Assembly: GCA_902528515.1 (NCBI GenBank)
Contig: CABZTD010000001.1
Location: forward strand, 62,001 to 126,000
Length of the DNA: 64,000 nt
From: K189A clade bacterium
GTDB lineage: Bacteria; Pseudomonadota; Gammaproteobacteria; Pseudomonadales; Azotimanducaceae
Reading direction: 5' to 3'
Part shown: positions 21,242 to 30,540 of the stretch, one piece after another
Position numbering within the stretch: the stretch's first letter is position 1
Layout: the number at the start of each line of letters is the position of its first letter
Made by a program: the position numbers and the translations under genes
Notes under the pieces: generated by a model
What the model was told of the DNA's origin: nothing
Databases searched by the model: none
The model's input: only the letters and a program-made list of their open reading frames with translations

Positions 21242-21577
21242 GCAGGTTTTTTCCTCAAGTCGCTCAAGTGCAAAACCGCGCTGACCGAGGTCGAAGGCGG
21301 TTGCTTCTTCTGTTGACCCAAGCCTTTGGCGATATTGAGAGTTTCTGCTGAGTAAACTAGTGAAGCCACTCTTGACGCCACTCGTTGCCCAAGTCGGACA
21401 CCACGGCGCCAACAAACAGAATCGTTGGATCGAGCTTCGCATACATGATGATCGAAGCCGTACCGATGTCCATCTGCCTGCCTAAGCGGGAGCGAATTCG
21501 AGAGATTCCCCAAAAGCTTGACGCTACCGAGCGTTTCGAGAAGAGATTCACAGCGCTTGCGTTTGGCGAGGGCGAAC
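21242..21577. other. 336-base stretch with one doubtful ORF
   Basis: A minus-strand reading from an ATG at 21585 overlaps the end of psiE (ATGGCTAA) and stays open for 115 codons to 21238. It begins MAKFALAKRKRCESLLETLG, is Arg/Ser-rich and matches nothing I know. A different minus-strand frame (21357-21551) looks somewhat more protein-like (DIGTASIIMYAKLDPTILFV). That may mean the stretch is a frameshifted relic rather than a live gene. The start of a T-run after the PhyH stop (GGTTTTTTCC) lacks a convincing stem. Confidence 0.25.
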
Positions 21578-22054
21578 TTAGCCATCAACCTTCGACTGTT
21601 TTTCCAACTCATCCCGCACGAGCTCCTGCTCTTCTTGCTCTAACTTATCTTGGCTGAGTTTGTCTTTTAGGCTCATCAAATAGGCAGCGGCGCTCAAAAT
21701 CAGTACAGCACCCGCCTCAGCAATAAGAGTCAACGCCTGCATATCCTTGCTCTGCATGATAATCAGCCGGCACAAAGCTGTGATGGCGATAATAATCGGC
21801 AGCGTAACGGGAATGCGGTTGGTGGAATAAAACGCCCCGATCATGCCGATAATCTCGACGTAAATGAAAAGCAAAAATAAGTCCGCCAGGGTGATCTTGC
21901 CTACCTGGAACATGCCCCAGATATACTGGGCGCTCGCAATGACCGCCAATAGCCCAATAATGGCGAGGAGAATCTTTTCTGAGGCGATGGTAGTCCAGTG
22001 CAATCGTCTGTTCAGTCGATTGCGCTCGAAAATACGGTCAAACAATTCTTTCAT
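21578..22054 (-). CDS. psiE: PsiE family phosphate-starvation-inducible membrane protein
   Basis: A 158-residue protein with four hydrophobic segments (about 27-47, 57-75, 82-102, 108-127). The PsiE-type motifs are FVYVEI-like FIYVEIIGMIGAFY and RIPVTLPIIIAITAL, followed by a charged Gln/Glu/Lys-rich C-terminal tail. PsiE is an inner-membrane protein induced by phosphate starvation in E. coli; its biochemical role is unknown. No Pho box is evident in the 26 bases separating it from the upstream acyl-CoA ligase, so here it may be co-transcribed with that gene. Confidence 0.85.
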   Translation of the reverse strand: MKELFDRIFERNRLNRRLHWTTIASEKILLAIIGLLAVIASAQYIWGMFQVGKITLADLFLLFIYVEIIGMIGAFYSTNRIPVTLPIIIAITALCRLIIMQSKDMQALTLIAEAGAVLILSAAAYLMSLKDKLSQDKLEQEEQELVRDELEKQSKVDG

Positions 22055-22080
22055 GGCCGACTCCCTGATAATGCTAAGCG

Positions 22081-23598
22081 TTAGTTAACCGCGCGATCTG
22101 TACCTTTCCAGTATGGTGCACGAAGGTCCCGCTTTAGCACCTTGCCGGGTCCAGACTTTGGCAGGGGTTCATGCTGAATATCAATGCCCTTGGGTACCTT
22201 GTATCCGCCGATATGTTCACGACAAAAAGCGATCAACTCTTCGGGTTGAACCTCGGTATTTTCCGGTCGGGGCACGATAACCGCATGTACCGCCTCGCCC
22301 CACTTGTCGTCAGGCACACCAAATACCGCCGCCTCGAGAACTGCAGGATGGCGGTATAGCACCTCTTCGACCTCGGTGGAGTACACATTCTCGCCACCGC
22401 TTACGATCATGTCCTTTGATCGATCCACAAGGAACAAATAGCCGTCATCATCGAGGTAACCCATGTCGCCGGTGTAGTATCCGCCGTGTTTGAGTACCGC
22501 AGCCGTTTGCTCAGGTTTGTTCCAGTAGCCCGCCATGACGTTCGTGCCGGAAACGACCACCTCGCCTACTTCACCACAGGCCAACGTCGTGCCATCGGCA
22601 TCCTTAATACTAACGCTGCAGCCCATCACGGCTCGGCCACAGCTTCTCGCCAGCGGGTCATCTATCAGGGTTTCTTCGTTGCCAAGCAGCGACACCAAGG
22701 GGGATGTTTCCGTAGCCCCGTAAACTTCAACAAGTTGGGTGCTCGGAAATGCGCTGCAACTGCGGCGGACGACTTCCGTAGCAATAGGCGAACCGCCGTG
22801 GGTAAGCACCTCTAGGCTGCTGACGTCACGAGGGTTCACGTGCTGTTCTTCGGCAATGGCTGCCAACATCGAGGGCACGCCAAGGGTCATAGTGATGCGG
22901 TGTTTTTCTATCAAGTCTAGCACCGCAGCAGGATCAAAAGTGCCAAGCGGCACCTGCAGCGCCCCCTGCCAAATCGCAGCAAGAATGCCGTTTGAACCAG
23001 CAGCGTGGAACATAGGGGCCATCACCAAGGAGCGATCATGCTCGCTTTGCGGCACAGTCGCTAACCAATTGAGGGAATTGGCGATCAAGTTGCGGTGGGT
23101 GAGCATCACACCCTTGCTCGCACCGGTGGTTCCGCCGGTATAGAACAAACCCGCAAGGTCCGTTTCGTTAACGCCTTCGCCCAGAAGGGCAGGTTCAGCC
23201 TCAGCAAGGAGGGTTTCATAATTATCAGGCAGCGTGACGACTTGTTCGACCACGTCGGCTAAGTCACCCACATCGGCTCGATCAGTAATCAAAATATCGG
23301 CCCCAGAGTCTTTCAGCGCATAGACAAGCTCGGGCATGGCATGCCGCGTATTCAGAGGCACCACCACCATGCCTCCAGCGGGAATGCCGACATAGGCTTC
23401 GAAATATTGAGAGCTATTGTTCGCCAGAATGGCGATCCGGGCACCGGATCGAGCCCCTAAGTGGCGCAGCGCGCTGATCAGCTTGCCGCAGCGCTGATGA
23501 AACTCTGTAAAGGTTATCTCGCGCTCGCCATCGATAAAGGCGATAGCGTTTGGCCTAATTTGCAGTGCGCGATTTAGTGGATCGACCAGTGTATGCAT
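22081..23598 (-). CDS. AMP-dependent acyl-CoA synthetase/ligase
   Basis: A 505-residue ANL-superfamily enzyme. The P-loop-like A3 motif is FYTGGTTGASKGVMLTH. The A5 motif is VYGATETSP. The A7 hinge is YTGDMGYLDDDGY, and A8 is DRSKDMIVSGGENVYSTEVE. The C-terminal catalytic Lys is in KSGPGKVLKRDLR. It activates a carboxylic acid with ATP and CoA; chain length is not readable. The ATG at 23598 has GGGAGAAATCG upstream. An apparent earlier TTG at 23616 is unlikely. It lies 65 bases downstream of the CoA-transferase gene, so the two form an acyl-CoA activation unit. Confidence 0.92.
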   Translation of the reverse strand: MHTLVDPLNRALQIRPNAIAFIDGEREITFTEFHQRCGKLISALRHLGARSGARIAILANNSSQYFEAYVGIPAGGMVVVPLNTRHAMPELVYALKDSGADILITDRADVGDLADVVEQVVTLPDNYETLLAEAEPALLGEGVNETDLAGLFYTGGTTGASKGVMLTHRNLIANSLNWLATVPQSEHDRSLVMAPMFHAAGSNGILAAIWQGALQVPLGTFDPAAVLDLIEKHRITMTLGVPSMLAAIAEEQHVNPRDVSSLEVLTHGGSPIATEVVRRSCSAFPSTQLVEVYGATETSPLVSLLGNEETLIDDPLARSCGRAVMGCSVSIKDADGTTLACGEVGEVVVSGTNVMAGYWNKPEQTAAVLKHGGYYTGDMGYLDDDGYLFLVDRSKDMIVSGGENVYSTEVEEVLYRHPAVLEAAVFGVPDDKWGEAVHAVIVPRPENTEVQPEELIAFCREHIGGYKVPKGIDIQHEPLPKSGPGKVLKRDLRAPYWKGTDRAVN

Positions 23599-23663
23599 CG
23601 ATTTCTCCCTACCCAAAACTTCAACGCTAAATCATTTGTCGCGTTGCGACTAGATTCTAAATA

Positions 23664-24872
23664 TCAGTCTTTTCGCGTGGGTGGCTCGATACCAAGTTCC
23701 GACAAAACCTCAGCATTATGCTCGCCTAGATTTGGCGGTCTTTGATACAGGGTGGTGGGCGTTTGTGAAAACTTGATCGGACTTGCCGCCAAGACCATGT
23801 CGGGGTTTTCACCAGCGGGCGAGCAGGTTTCAAGCATACCCCTCGCGCTCACGTGCGGGTCAGCATAAATATCCGCCATAGTCTGCACGGGCCCTATGGG
23901 AATGGCACCATCGAGCTTGGCCATGATCTCGGCTCGGGTTAAAGATTGCGTCCAAGCACAGATTTGCTCCTCGACCCAATCCACATTTGCAAGCCTAGCT
24001 TCATTTGAAGAACTGCGTTCATCGTCCATTAAATCCGCGCGGTCCATGGCTGCGCAAAGTAGGTCCCAATGGCGGGGTTGACCTACGGCAATTGCGATAC
24101 GGCCATCCGCAGTTGGAAACAGATCAAACGGATAAAGTGTCATTGCCCGCTGCAATCCTGCAGGGTTCGGCTTTCCGGTGAAACCGTATTGCGCCACGGC
24201 GCTTTTTTGAAAAGCCATCATGGCGTCGTACATGCCCACATCGAGAAACTGCCCCCTGCCATTGCGCTTAGCGCTATGAATGGCGGATATCACCCCAAGT
24301 GCCATCAGCGTGCCAGGGAAAATATCCGCAATGGCCGGTGTCACCAATCCGTCGTTGGCGTACACCAGGCCGCCGAAGCTTTGGGCAGCTGCGTCAAGGC
24401 TCGGCCAGTGCGCGTAGGGACTCTCACCAGTGCGCGGATCACCAAAGCCACGCACGCAGGCATAGATGATTTTCGGATTCCGTGCGGCGATCACTTCGTA
24501 GCCCAATCCCAGGCGATCCATCACACCAGCTCGTAGATTTTCCAGCACCGCGTCGGCCTGATCACACAGCTGCAAGAAGACGGCTTTGTCCGCATCGTTC
24601 TTGAGATCCAAGCAGACACTGCGCTTGTTGCGGTTTACCGCTGCAAAGGGTGCACCGAAATCCGTGCCAGCCTCTCGCCCTTCATGGGGACGAGCATGAT
24701 CGGGCAAAAACGGCGGAATATTGCGATAGCCATCGCCCGAGGGCGGTTCAACCTTTATAACGTTGGCACCAAGATCCGCCAGTAAGCCAGCACCGTAGGG
24801 CCCGGCTAGCGCCCGCGTGCAGTCAATTACAGTCAAATCTTGAAGCGGCCCCTGACGTTGATTTTCCACCAT
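23664..24872 (-). CDS. Class III CoA-transferase (CaiB/BaiF family)
   Basis: A 402-residue family III CoA-transferase. The N-terminal VIDCTRALAGPYGAGLLADLGANVIKVEPP is split here only for description. The key Asp, which forms the aspartyl-CoA thioester in formyl-CoA transferase, is in FLDVGMYDAM. NRNKRSVCLDLK is the CoA-binding turn. It moves CoA between carboxylic acids without ATP. The ATG at 24872 is preferred over a TTG at 24884. Together with the acyl-CoA ligase it could process fatty or bile/terpenoid-type acids. Frc, CaiB and Amacr-like racemases share this fold, so racemase activity is also possible. Confidence 0.9.
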   Translation of the reverse strand: MVENQRQGPLQDLTVIDCTRALAGPYGAGLLADLGANVIKVEPPSGDGYRNIPPFLPDHARPHEGREAGTDFGAPFAAVNRNKRSVCLDLKNDADKAVFLQLCDQADAVLENLRAGVMDRLGLGYEVIAARNPKIIYACVRGFGDPRTGESPYAHWPSLDAAAQSFGGLVYANDGLVTPAIADIFPGTLMALGVISAIHSAKRNGRGQFLDVGMYDAMMAFQKSAVAQYGFTGKPNPAGLQRAMTLYPFDLFPTADGRIAIAVGQPRHWDLLCAAMDRADLMDDERSSSNEARLANVDWVEEQICAWTQSLTRAEIMAKLDGAIPIGPVQTMADIYADPHVSARGMLETCSPAGENPDMVLAASPIKFSQTPTTLYQRPPNLGEHNAEVLSELGIEPPTRKD

Positions 24873-25183
24873 TGCTAATCCCAAACTTTCGAAACCACAG
24901 TACAGTGCGTCGTTACTCTAACGTCAAGGATGGAGGCACCGATCCGGATCATCGACTAAAGCAGCCTTTGCGACTCCGAGACTTCCAAGACCGCTAACCA
25001 CTCTTGCCCAAGTTAATACCAACAACCCGCTCATTTTTTCGCAGTAACTTTTACCTTTGGGATATTTGCGCTGAATTCCGTCTAATCACCCAATCAACGA
25101 GACAGCAATATAGCCCTGAGCGAGGTATTTGCCTTGGTACCATGCCTCTCACACTATAGGCGGCCTACAGAGGGAAAGAGACC
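24873..25183. other. Divergent intergenic region, 311 bases
   Basis: This lies between the minus-strand CoA-transferase and the plus-strand PhyH gene and should hold promoters for both. I see no operator-like palindrome of note and no good -35/-10 pair. The PhyH start is preceded by a clear Shine-Dalgarno (AGAGGGAAAGAGACC). No ORF, RNA or repeat is supported. Confidence 0.5.
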
Positions 25184-25933
25184 ATGTCTGAAGAAGCCTA
25201 CAACGACCTGCTGCACGGTAACGGTTACCACCTGCTGAGAGAGGTGATCACGCCGGAACAAGCTGATGCTGTTCGCGAACTAGCACTGACGCGGCTGGAC
25301 GAGGGCACAGACCAGAACGGTCAAATCGCCATACGCAACATTTTACCTTGGGGTAAAATGATTCATGACATGGTGACTAATCCACGGCTTCTTAGCTTGG
25401 CCCATCGGCTGCTTGGTCATGATGCGACGCTCGCTGCGGTATCGGCACGAGTACTCCCACCGGATTGTCCCCAGGGAGGGCTACATGTGGACTACCCCTA
25501 TTGGGCAATGAATCCGGGGCTGCCTGTCGACCCAGCGTTGATGATGCAAGTGATTTGGATGATGGAACCCTTTACTGAACACAATGGCGGCACTTGGGTT
25601 GCGCCGGGCAGCCAGCTCTGGGGCGGTAGACCAGACGAGGCGCAATTCAGCGAGCATGCGATTCAGGCTACCGGCAATGCCGGCGACGCAGTCGTCAGTC
25701 ATGGTTTGTTATGGCATCGGACTGCGGTGAACCATTCCGATCGTCCACGCGTGGCGATATTGATTAACTACACGCAAATTGCGGTGCGTCCTATGACCAC
25801 CATGGGACCCTTCGATGATGCGTTTGTTGAAAACTCGTCTGATGAGTTGCGTGCGCTACTAGCGCTGGATGTTGAGAAAGCGCTGCGGCGGCGAGCCTTG
25901 GGACATACGCAAGGCGCCGCGACTGCCAATTAA
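25184..25933 (+). CDS. PhyH family Fe(II)/2-oxoglutarate oxygenase
   Basis: A 249-residue phytanoyl-CoA-dioxygenase-like protein, shorter than and only distantly similar to the one at 20090. LHVDYPYW supplies the His-x-Asp pair. The distal His is in GLLWHRTAVNHS, and the 2-oxoglutarate-binding Arg is in RPRVAILINYT. NGGTWVAPGSQ is the usual turn after the core strand. The substrate is unknown. It sits alone on the plus strand between the CoA-transferase and carboxylase operons. Confidence 0.86.
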   Translation: MSEEAYNDLLHGNGYHLLREVITPEQADAVRELALTRLDEGTDQNGQIAIRNILPWGKMIHDMVTNPRLLSLAHRLLGHDATLAAVSARVLPPDCPQGGLHVDYPYWAMNPGLPVDPALMMQVIWMMEPFTEHNGGTWVAPGSQLWGGRPDEAQFSEHAIQATGNAGDAVVSHGLLWHRTAVNHSDRPRVAILINYTQIAVRPMTTMGPFDDAFVENSSDELRALLALDVEKALRRRALGHTQGAATAN

Positions 25934-26043
25934 TCTTGACCACCGCTAGGCCTGCTTACATTTACTGATCGGTTGGCTCACAACATCCTATTTAGCGGTG
26001 AGCACTATCTCTGTGCGTCAACCCAACCTTAAGGAAACTCCAC

Positions 26044-27654
26044 ATGACAATCCTAACCTCTCAGCTAAACCCCCGATCCCAAGCCTTCGTTGACAATGCC
26101 AGACAAATGCAGACGTTGGTGGATGATCTGGAATCCCTGATCAAACAGATCAAACAAGGCGGAGGAAGGCGCTATCAGGCACGTCATAAGGCTCGAGGCA
26201 AATTGCTTCCCAGAGAACGTGTGGATATGTTGATTGATCCGGGCTCTCCCTTTCTTGAGTTTTCCCAGCTTGCAGCGCACGCCATGTATGGCAAAGACAA
26301 TGTACCCGGTGCAGGAATCATCACCGGCATTGGGCGCGTCAAGGGTATGGAGTGTGTCATTGTTGCCAACGACGCCACGGTGAAGGGCGGTACCTACTAC
26401 CCGATCAGCGTCAAAAAACACTTGCGCGCACAAGACATTGCCCGCGAGAACAACCTCCCCTGTATCTACTTGGTCGATTCCGGTGGCGCTAATTTGCCCA
26501 ACCAAGACGAGGTCTTTCCGGACAAAAACCACTTCGGGCGAATTTTTTTCAATCAAGCCAACATGTCCGCGGAGAACATTCCTCAAATCGCCGTGGTCAT
26601 GGGTTCTTGTACTGCGGGCGGTGCCTATGTCCCTGCAATGGCGGATGAATCCATCATTGTGAAAAATCAGGGCACCATTTTTCTCGCAGGTCCCCCGCTG
26701 GTAAAAATGGCGACCGGCGAAGAGGTGAACGCGGAAGAGCTAGGTGGCGCAGATGTGCACAGCAAGGAATCCGGGGTAACCGATCATTACGCGAATAACG
26801 ACCATCATGCACTGGAACTCGCTCGTCAAGCAGTGGGTCGGCTCAATCGCATAAAGCCATTGCATATGGATATCGCGGAACCCGCGGAGCCTCTGTATCC
26901 AGCTGCCGAGCTGCTTGGCGTCGTGCCGAAAAACGTACGCGAGCAGCACGATGTGCGTGAAATCATCGCTCGCATCTTTGACGGCTCTGAATTCGACGAG
27001 TTCAAAGCATTGTTCGGCAGCACCCTGGTTTGTGGCTTTGCCCGACTTTATGGTTATCCCGTTGGTATTGTCGCAAACAACGGTGTGCTATTTGCTGAAT
27101 CGGCCCAAAAGGGCGCGCACTTCATCGAGCTTTGCGCTCAGCGCAAAATCCCGCTGATCTTTTTGCAGAACATCACGGGCTTCATGGTAGGCAAACAGTA
27201 CGAAACTGGCGGCATCGCCAAACACGGGGCCAAAATGGTGACTGCGGTGGCCTGCGCCAAAGTGCCCAAGCTGACGCTGATCGTTGGCAATTCCTATGGT
27301 GCCGGTAACTACGGTATGTGCGGACGAGCCTATGATCCAAATTTCCTGTTCATGTGGCCCAACGCGCGCATCTCAGTCATGGGCGGCGAACAAGCCGCCG
27401 GCGTGCTGGCACAAGTGCGACGCAGCCAAATCGAGGACGGTGGTGAGCAGTGGTCAGAAACTGACGAGGCAGACTTCAAGCAGCCGATCATCGATGACTT
27501 CGACGCTCAAGCCCACTCTTACTATGCCAGTGCTCGTCTTTGGGATGATGGGATCATCAACCCTGTGGACACCCGACGGGTACTAGGCTTGGCACTTTCA
27601 GCGTCTCTCAACAAACCCATAGCCGACACGCGCTTCGGCGTGTTCAGGATGTAA
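26044..27654 (+). CDS. Acyl-CoA carboxylase beta (carboxyltransferase) subunit, methylcrotonyl/geranyl-CoA type
   Basis: A 536-residue carboxyltransferase. The crotonase-like halves are visible as [20 protein letters not shown] with [13 protein letters not shown] in the N-half, and [15 protein letters not shown] with [18 protein letters not shown] in the C-half. [26 protein letters not shown] is characteristic of 3-methylcrotonyl-CoA (LiuB) and geranyl-CoA (AtuC) carboxylases, not propionyl-CoA ones (described in pieces). It is the first gene of a two-gene operon, with a strong AAGGAAACTCC before the ATG. No isovaleryl-CoA dehydrogenase or methylglutaconyl hydratase is adjacent. The leucine versus acyclic-terpene assignment therefore remains open. 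Confidence 0.92.
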   Translation: MTILTSQLNPRSQAFVDNARQMQTLVDDLESLIKQIKQGGGRRYQARHKARGKLLPRERVDMLIDPGSPFLEFSQLAAHAMYGKDNVPGAGIITGIGRVKGMECVIVANDATVKGGTYYPISVKKHLRAQDIARENNLPCIYLVDSGGANLPNQDEVFPDKNHFGRIFFNQANMSAENIPQIAVVMGSCTAGGAYVPAMADESIIVKNQGTIFLAGPPLVKMATGEEVNAEELGGADVHSKESGVTDHYANNDHHALELARQAVGRLNRIKPLHMDIAEPAEPLYPAAELLGVVPKNVREQHDVREIIARIFDGSEFDEFKALFGSTLVCGFARLYGYPVGIVANNGVLFAESAQKGAHFIELCAQRKIPLIFLQNITGFMVGKQYETGGIAKHGAKMVTAVACAKVPKLTLIVGNSYGAGNYGMCGRAYDPNFLFMWPNARISVMGGEQAAGVLAQVRRSQIEDGGEQWSETDEADFKQPIIDDFDAQAHSYYASARLWDDGIINPVDTRRVLGLALSASLNKPIADTRFGVFRM

Positions 27655-27656
27655 CT

Positions 27657-29705
27657 ATGTCTGACACGAGGTTTTATACCCAGTTCCGCAAGATTCTTGT
27701 CGCCAATCGAGGCGAAATCGCCTGTCGCGTCATCAAAACCGCAAGGCACTTAGGCATCGAGACGGTTGCTGTCTTCTCCGATGCAGACCGTCGTGCCCTG
27801 CACGTTGAGATGGCAGACCAAGCCATACACATTGGCGACTCCGCGCCGGCAGATTCCTATCTGCAGATGCAGCGCATTATTGATGCTGCCAAGGCCACCG
27901 GCTGTCAGGCGATTCATCCTGGCTATGGTTTCTTGTCAGAGAACGCCGAGTTTTCAGATCTTTGTGCAGCGAATGATCTGGTCTTCATTGGCCCACCCGC
28001 TACCGCCATAGAGACCATGGGTTCCAAATCTGCAGCCAAAAAGATCATGCAGGAAGCCAGCGTACCCTCGCTGCCAGGCTATCATGGCGGCGACCAAGAT
28101 GAAGCCACACTCAAAGAGGCCGCCGACAATATGGGTTATCCGGTGCTGCTTAAGGCTGTGGCGGGAGGTGGTGGCAAGGGCATGCGCCAAGTGCGCAGCG
28201 CGGACGAATTCTCTGAAGCGTTAGCGGCTGCCAAACGCGAAGCTCAGTCTGGGTTTGGCAATGACGCCATGCTGGTTGAGAAGTATCTAGACCGCGCCCG
28301 CCATGTAGAGGTTCAGGTATTTTGCGACTCCCAAGGGAACGGGGTGTATCTGTTCGAGCGGGACTGCTCGATACAGCGTCGACACCAAAAAATCATCGAA
28401 GAAGCACCGGCACCGGGCATTGACGATAGGCTACGAACGCAAATGGGCGAGGCTGCCCTGCGGGCTGCTGCAGCCGTCAATTACGTTGGCGCGGGCACCG
28501 TGGAATTTTTGCTAGACGAGCACGGCGAGTTTTTCTTCATGGAAATGAATACCCGCCTGCAGGTCGAACACCCTGTCACCGAGATGATTACCGGCACCGA
28601 TCTGGTAGCTTGGCAACTGGCTGTGGCCAGCGGTAAGCCTCTACCGAAGGCTCAGAATGAGCTAAGTATTCAGGGTCACGCCATCGAAGTTCGTATTTAT
28701 GCCGAAAACCCTGAAAACGATTTTCTGCCCGCGGCAGGCTCGCTTTGGCGGCTGAAGCAGCCGGCGGCGAACGCAAACATACGGATCGATACCGGCGTGA
28801 TTCAAGGCGACGAGGTGGGCGTATTTTATGATCCCATGATCGCCAAGCTTATTGTCTGGGGTGAAACTCGCACCATTGCCATACAGCGGATGCAGAAAGC
28901 GCTTGGCGAGTACAAGATTGCCGGCGTCACGACTAACGTGGATTTTCTACGGCGCTTGATTGCAGTCCCCGCCTTTCGAGAGGCGATTTTAAAGACAGAC
29001 TTTATTGAACAGCATCGTCGCAAACTCTTTGGCCATGAGGACCATACGATCACCCTCGCGCAAGCTGGTTTGTATCTGACACTCGCCCCAGTGAGCCAGG
29101 GGGCGACACTTGAGATGGCGACCCGCAAGCCGCAAATCGACTCCTCCTCACCGTGGCATGCATCAGATGGTTGGCGTATCAACTCGCCAAGCTTTTGGCA
29201 CCACATAGTGCTGGTTGATAACGAAGAAAAAACAATAACGGTCAAGCAAGACCGCACTGGAGCCTTTGAGGTAGTGGTAGCAGACGCAACGTATCGAGGG
29301 ACTGCCGCATTGGCTGGCTCGGTACTTTATAGTGAGCTAAATGGGATAAGGCACCAAGTCGAAATATTCGAGCAGGCGCTTGGGCACCAGCGAGAACTGA
29401 TAGTCTTTGGCAGCGAGCATTCTCTGCCCTGCCGTACCGTCGCTCCAGACTTCGGCGATGAATCTGGCAGGTCTGACGAATCCAACTTCAAAGCACCCAT
29501 GAACGGCACTCTAACTGCACTCTTTGTAGAGCCAGGCCAGCAGGTCGACAACGGCTCAACTCTAGCGATTATGGAGGCAATGAAAATGGAGCACGCGATC
29601 AAGGCACCCGCAGCGGGCACCGTGACCGACGTCTTTTACACCATCGGAGACTTAGTGGAGAGCGGCGCTGATCTGCTTAGCTTTACCCCTGTCGAGCAGA
29701 GCTAA
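27657..29705 (+). CDS. Acyl-CoA carboxylase alpha subunit (biotin carboxylase + biotin carrier)
   Basis: A 682-residue protein with ATP-grasp biotin carboxylase at about residues 10-455, a linker (BT) domain, and a biotinyl domain at the C-terminus. Visible motifs are KILVANRGEIACRVI, the glycine-rich AVAGGGGKGMR, and FFFMEMNTRLQVEHPVTE with its catalytic residues. The biotin-accepting Lys643 is in EAMKMEHAIKAP. It starts two bases after the beta-subunit stop, so the pair is co-translated and forms the dodecameric holoenzyme. It carboxylates biotin with bicarbonate and ATP for the partner subunit. Confidence 0.93.
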   Translation: MSDTRFYTQFRKILVANRGEIACRVIKTARHLGIETVAVFSDADRRALHVEMADQAIHIGDSAPADSYLQMQRIIDAAKATGCQAIHPGYGFLSENAEFSDLCAANDLVFIGPPATAIETMGSKSAAKKIMQEASVPSLPGYHGGDQDEATLKEAADNMGYPVLLKAVAGGGGKGMRQVRSADEFSEALAAAKREAQSGFGNDAMLVEKYLDRARHVEVQVFCDSQGNGVYLFERDCSIQRRHQKIIEEAPAPGIDDRLRTQMGEAALRAAAAVNYVGAGTVEFLLDEHGEFFFMEMNTRLQVEHPVTEMITGTDLVAWQLAVASGKPLPKAQNELSIQGHAIEVRIYAENPENDFLPAAGSLWRLKQPAANANIRIDTGVIQGDEVGVFYDPMIAKLIVWGETRTIAIQRMQKALGEYKIAGVTTNVDFLRRLIAVPAFREAILKTDFIEQHRRKLFGHEDHTITLAQAGLYLTLAPVSQGATLEMATRKPQIDSSSPWHASDGWRINSPSFWHHIVLVDNEEKTITVKQDRTGAFEVVVADATYRGTAALAGSVLYSELNGIRHQVEIFEQALGHQRELIVFGSEHSLPCRTVAPDFGDESGRSDESNFKAPMNGTLTALFVEPGQQVDNGSTLAIMEAMKMEHAIKAPAAGTVTDVFYTIGDLVESGADLLSFTPVEQS

Positions 29706-29720
29706 GCCACACGAGTTCAC

Positions 29721-30197
29721 CTAGGCGACCTTGTGTTGCTGCAAAGCGCCAATGGTCTCCACACAAGCGTGGGCCGCCTCGGCGCCTTTGGTGACAAAGT
29801 GCTCTCGGAAAAATTCTGGCTGACCCTCGCTCAAGAAATCCTGTGGTGTCAGCGCGGCGGAAAATACCGGCACGCCCGTATCCAACTGGACACGCATTAA
29901 CCCATCGATCACCGCGGTAGAGACAAATTCGTGGCGATAGATACCCCCATCGACAATCAGCCCTGCCGCGACGATGCCCGCGTATTGTCCGCTGCAGGCA
30001 AGCAGCTTGGCGCGGAGTGGAATCTCAAATGCACCAGGCACCTCGAATAATTCAACATCCCGGCTATCGAGGTTGGCATGAACCTGTAAAAAAGAATCAC
30101 GAAGCGAATCGACAATTTCGCGATGCCAGCAGGACTGGACAAAGGCAATTTTGCCGCGTGAGGTGATGTCGGAGAAATTGGAATCGAAACTTTTCAT
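29721..30197 (-). CDS. ribH: 6,7-dimethyl-8-ribityllumazine synthase, RibH2 type
   Basis: A 158-residue lumazine synthase, the penultimate step of riboflavin synthesis (condensing 5-amino-6-ribitylaminouracil with dihydroxybutanone phosphate). FVQSCWHREIVD, FEVPGAFEIPL, and DGGIYRHEFVSTAVIDGLM follow the Brucella/rhizobial RibH2 pattern. RibH2 enzymes form decamers, unlike the icosahedral RibE/RibH1. RHEF carries the catalytic His. The start is the ATG at 30197, six bases after AGGAAAG. A longer reading to 30260 would run into the leader. An FMN riboswitch lies 89 bases upstream, so the gene is FMN-repressed. It is a stand-alone ribH away from any rib operon. Confidence 0.93.
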   Translation of the reverse strand: MKSFDSNFSDITSRGKIAFVQSCWHREIVDSLRDSFLQVHANLDSRDVELFEVPGAFEIPLRAKLLACSGQYAGIVAAGLIVDGGIYRHEFVSTAVIDGLMRVQLDTGVPVFSAALTPQDFLSEGQPEFFREHFVTKGAEAAHACVETIGALQQHKVA

Positions 30198-30285
30198 CTG
30201 TTGCTTTCCTATTGATTGGTTAAACAACAGGGCAACAAGGACAAAGGCCGCGGTTGACAAAAATCAGCGTTGGCAGATTACCTTA

Positions 30286-30466
30286 TTCTCATAACCAGAC
30301 TTTAACTGTCGGCCTCGGAATCCCACCGAGTCTGCTGTCCTCTCGACAATGCAAATGCTTTGCTGCCAAGAGCGCCCGCGGGCTACGCATCGTTTTTGCC
30401 TCACATGCATGTGAGCAACAAAGGGAGCGATTACCGCCGGTGGGGACTTTCACCCCGCCCTGAGAA
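30286..30466 (-). promoter_or_regulatory. FMN riboswitch (RFN element) controlling ribH
   Basis: Read on the minus strand, the conserved RFN blocks occur in order: CAGGGCGGGGTGAAAGTCCC, ACCGGCGGTAA, AGCCCGCGGGCGC, CAGCAGACTCGGTG, ATTCCGAGGCCGACAGTTAA and AGTCTGGTTATGAGAA. The outer P1 helix pairs TTCTC (30466-30462) with GAGAA (30290-30286). The aptamer is followed by about 89 bases to the ribH ATG. In that leader, CTTTGTCCT (30246-30238) could pair with the Shine-Dalgarno AGGAAAG (30210-30204). This suggests, by inference, translational control. A variable arm of about 45 bases lies between the GGCGGTAA and GCCCGCG blocks. Confidence 0.95.
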
Positions 30467-30540
30467 CTCGCCTTTACGACGAACGCAAACTATAAGAGAG
30501 ATCAACATTCATGACAACGAAGGCCAACCTGGCTAATTGT

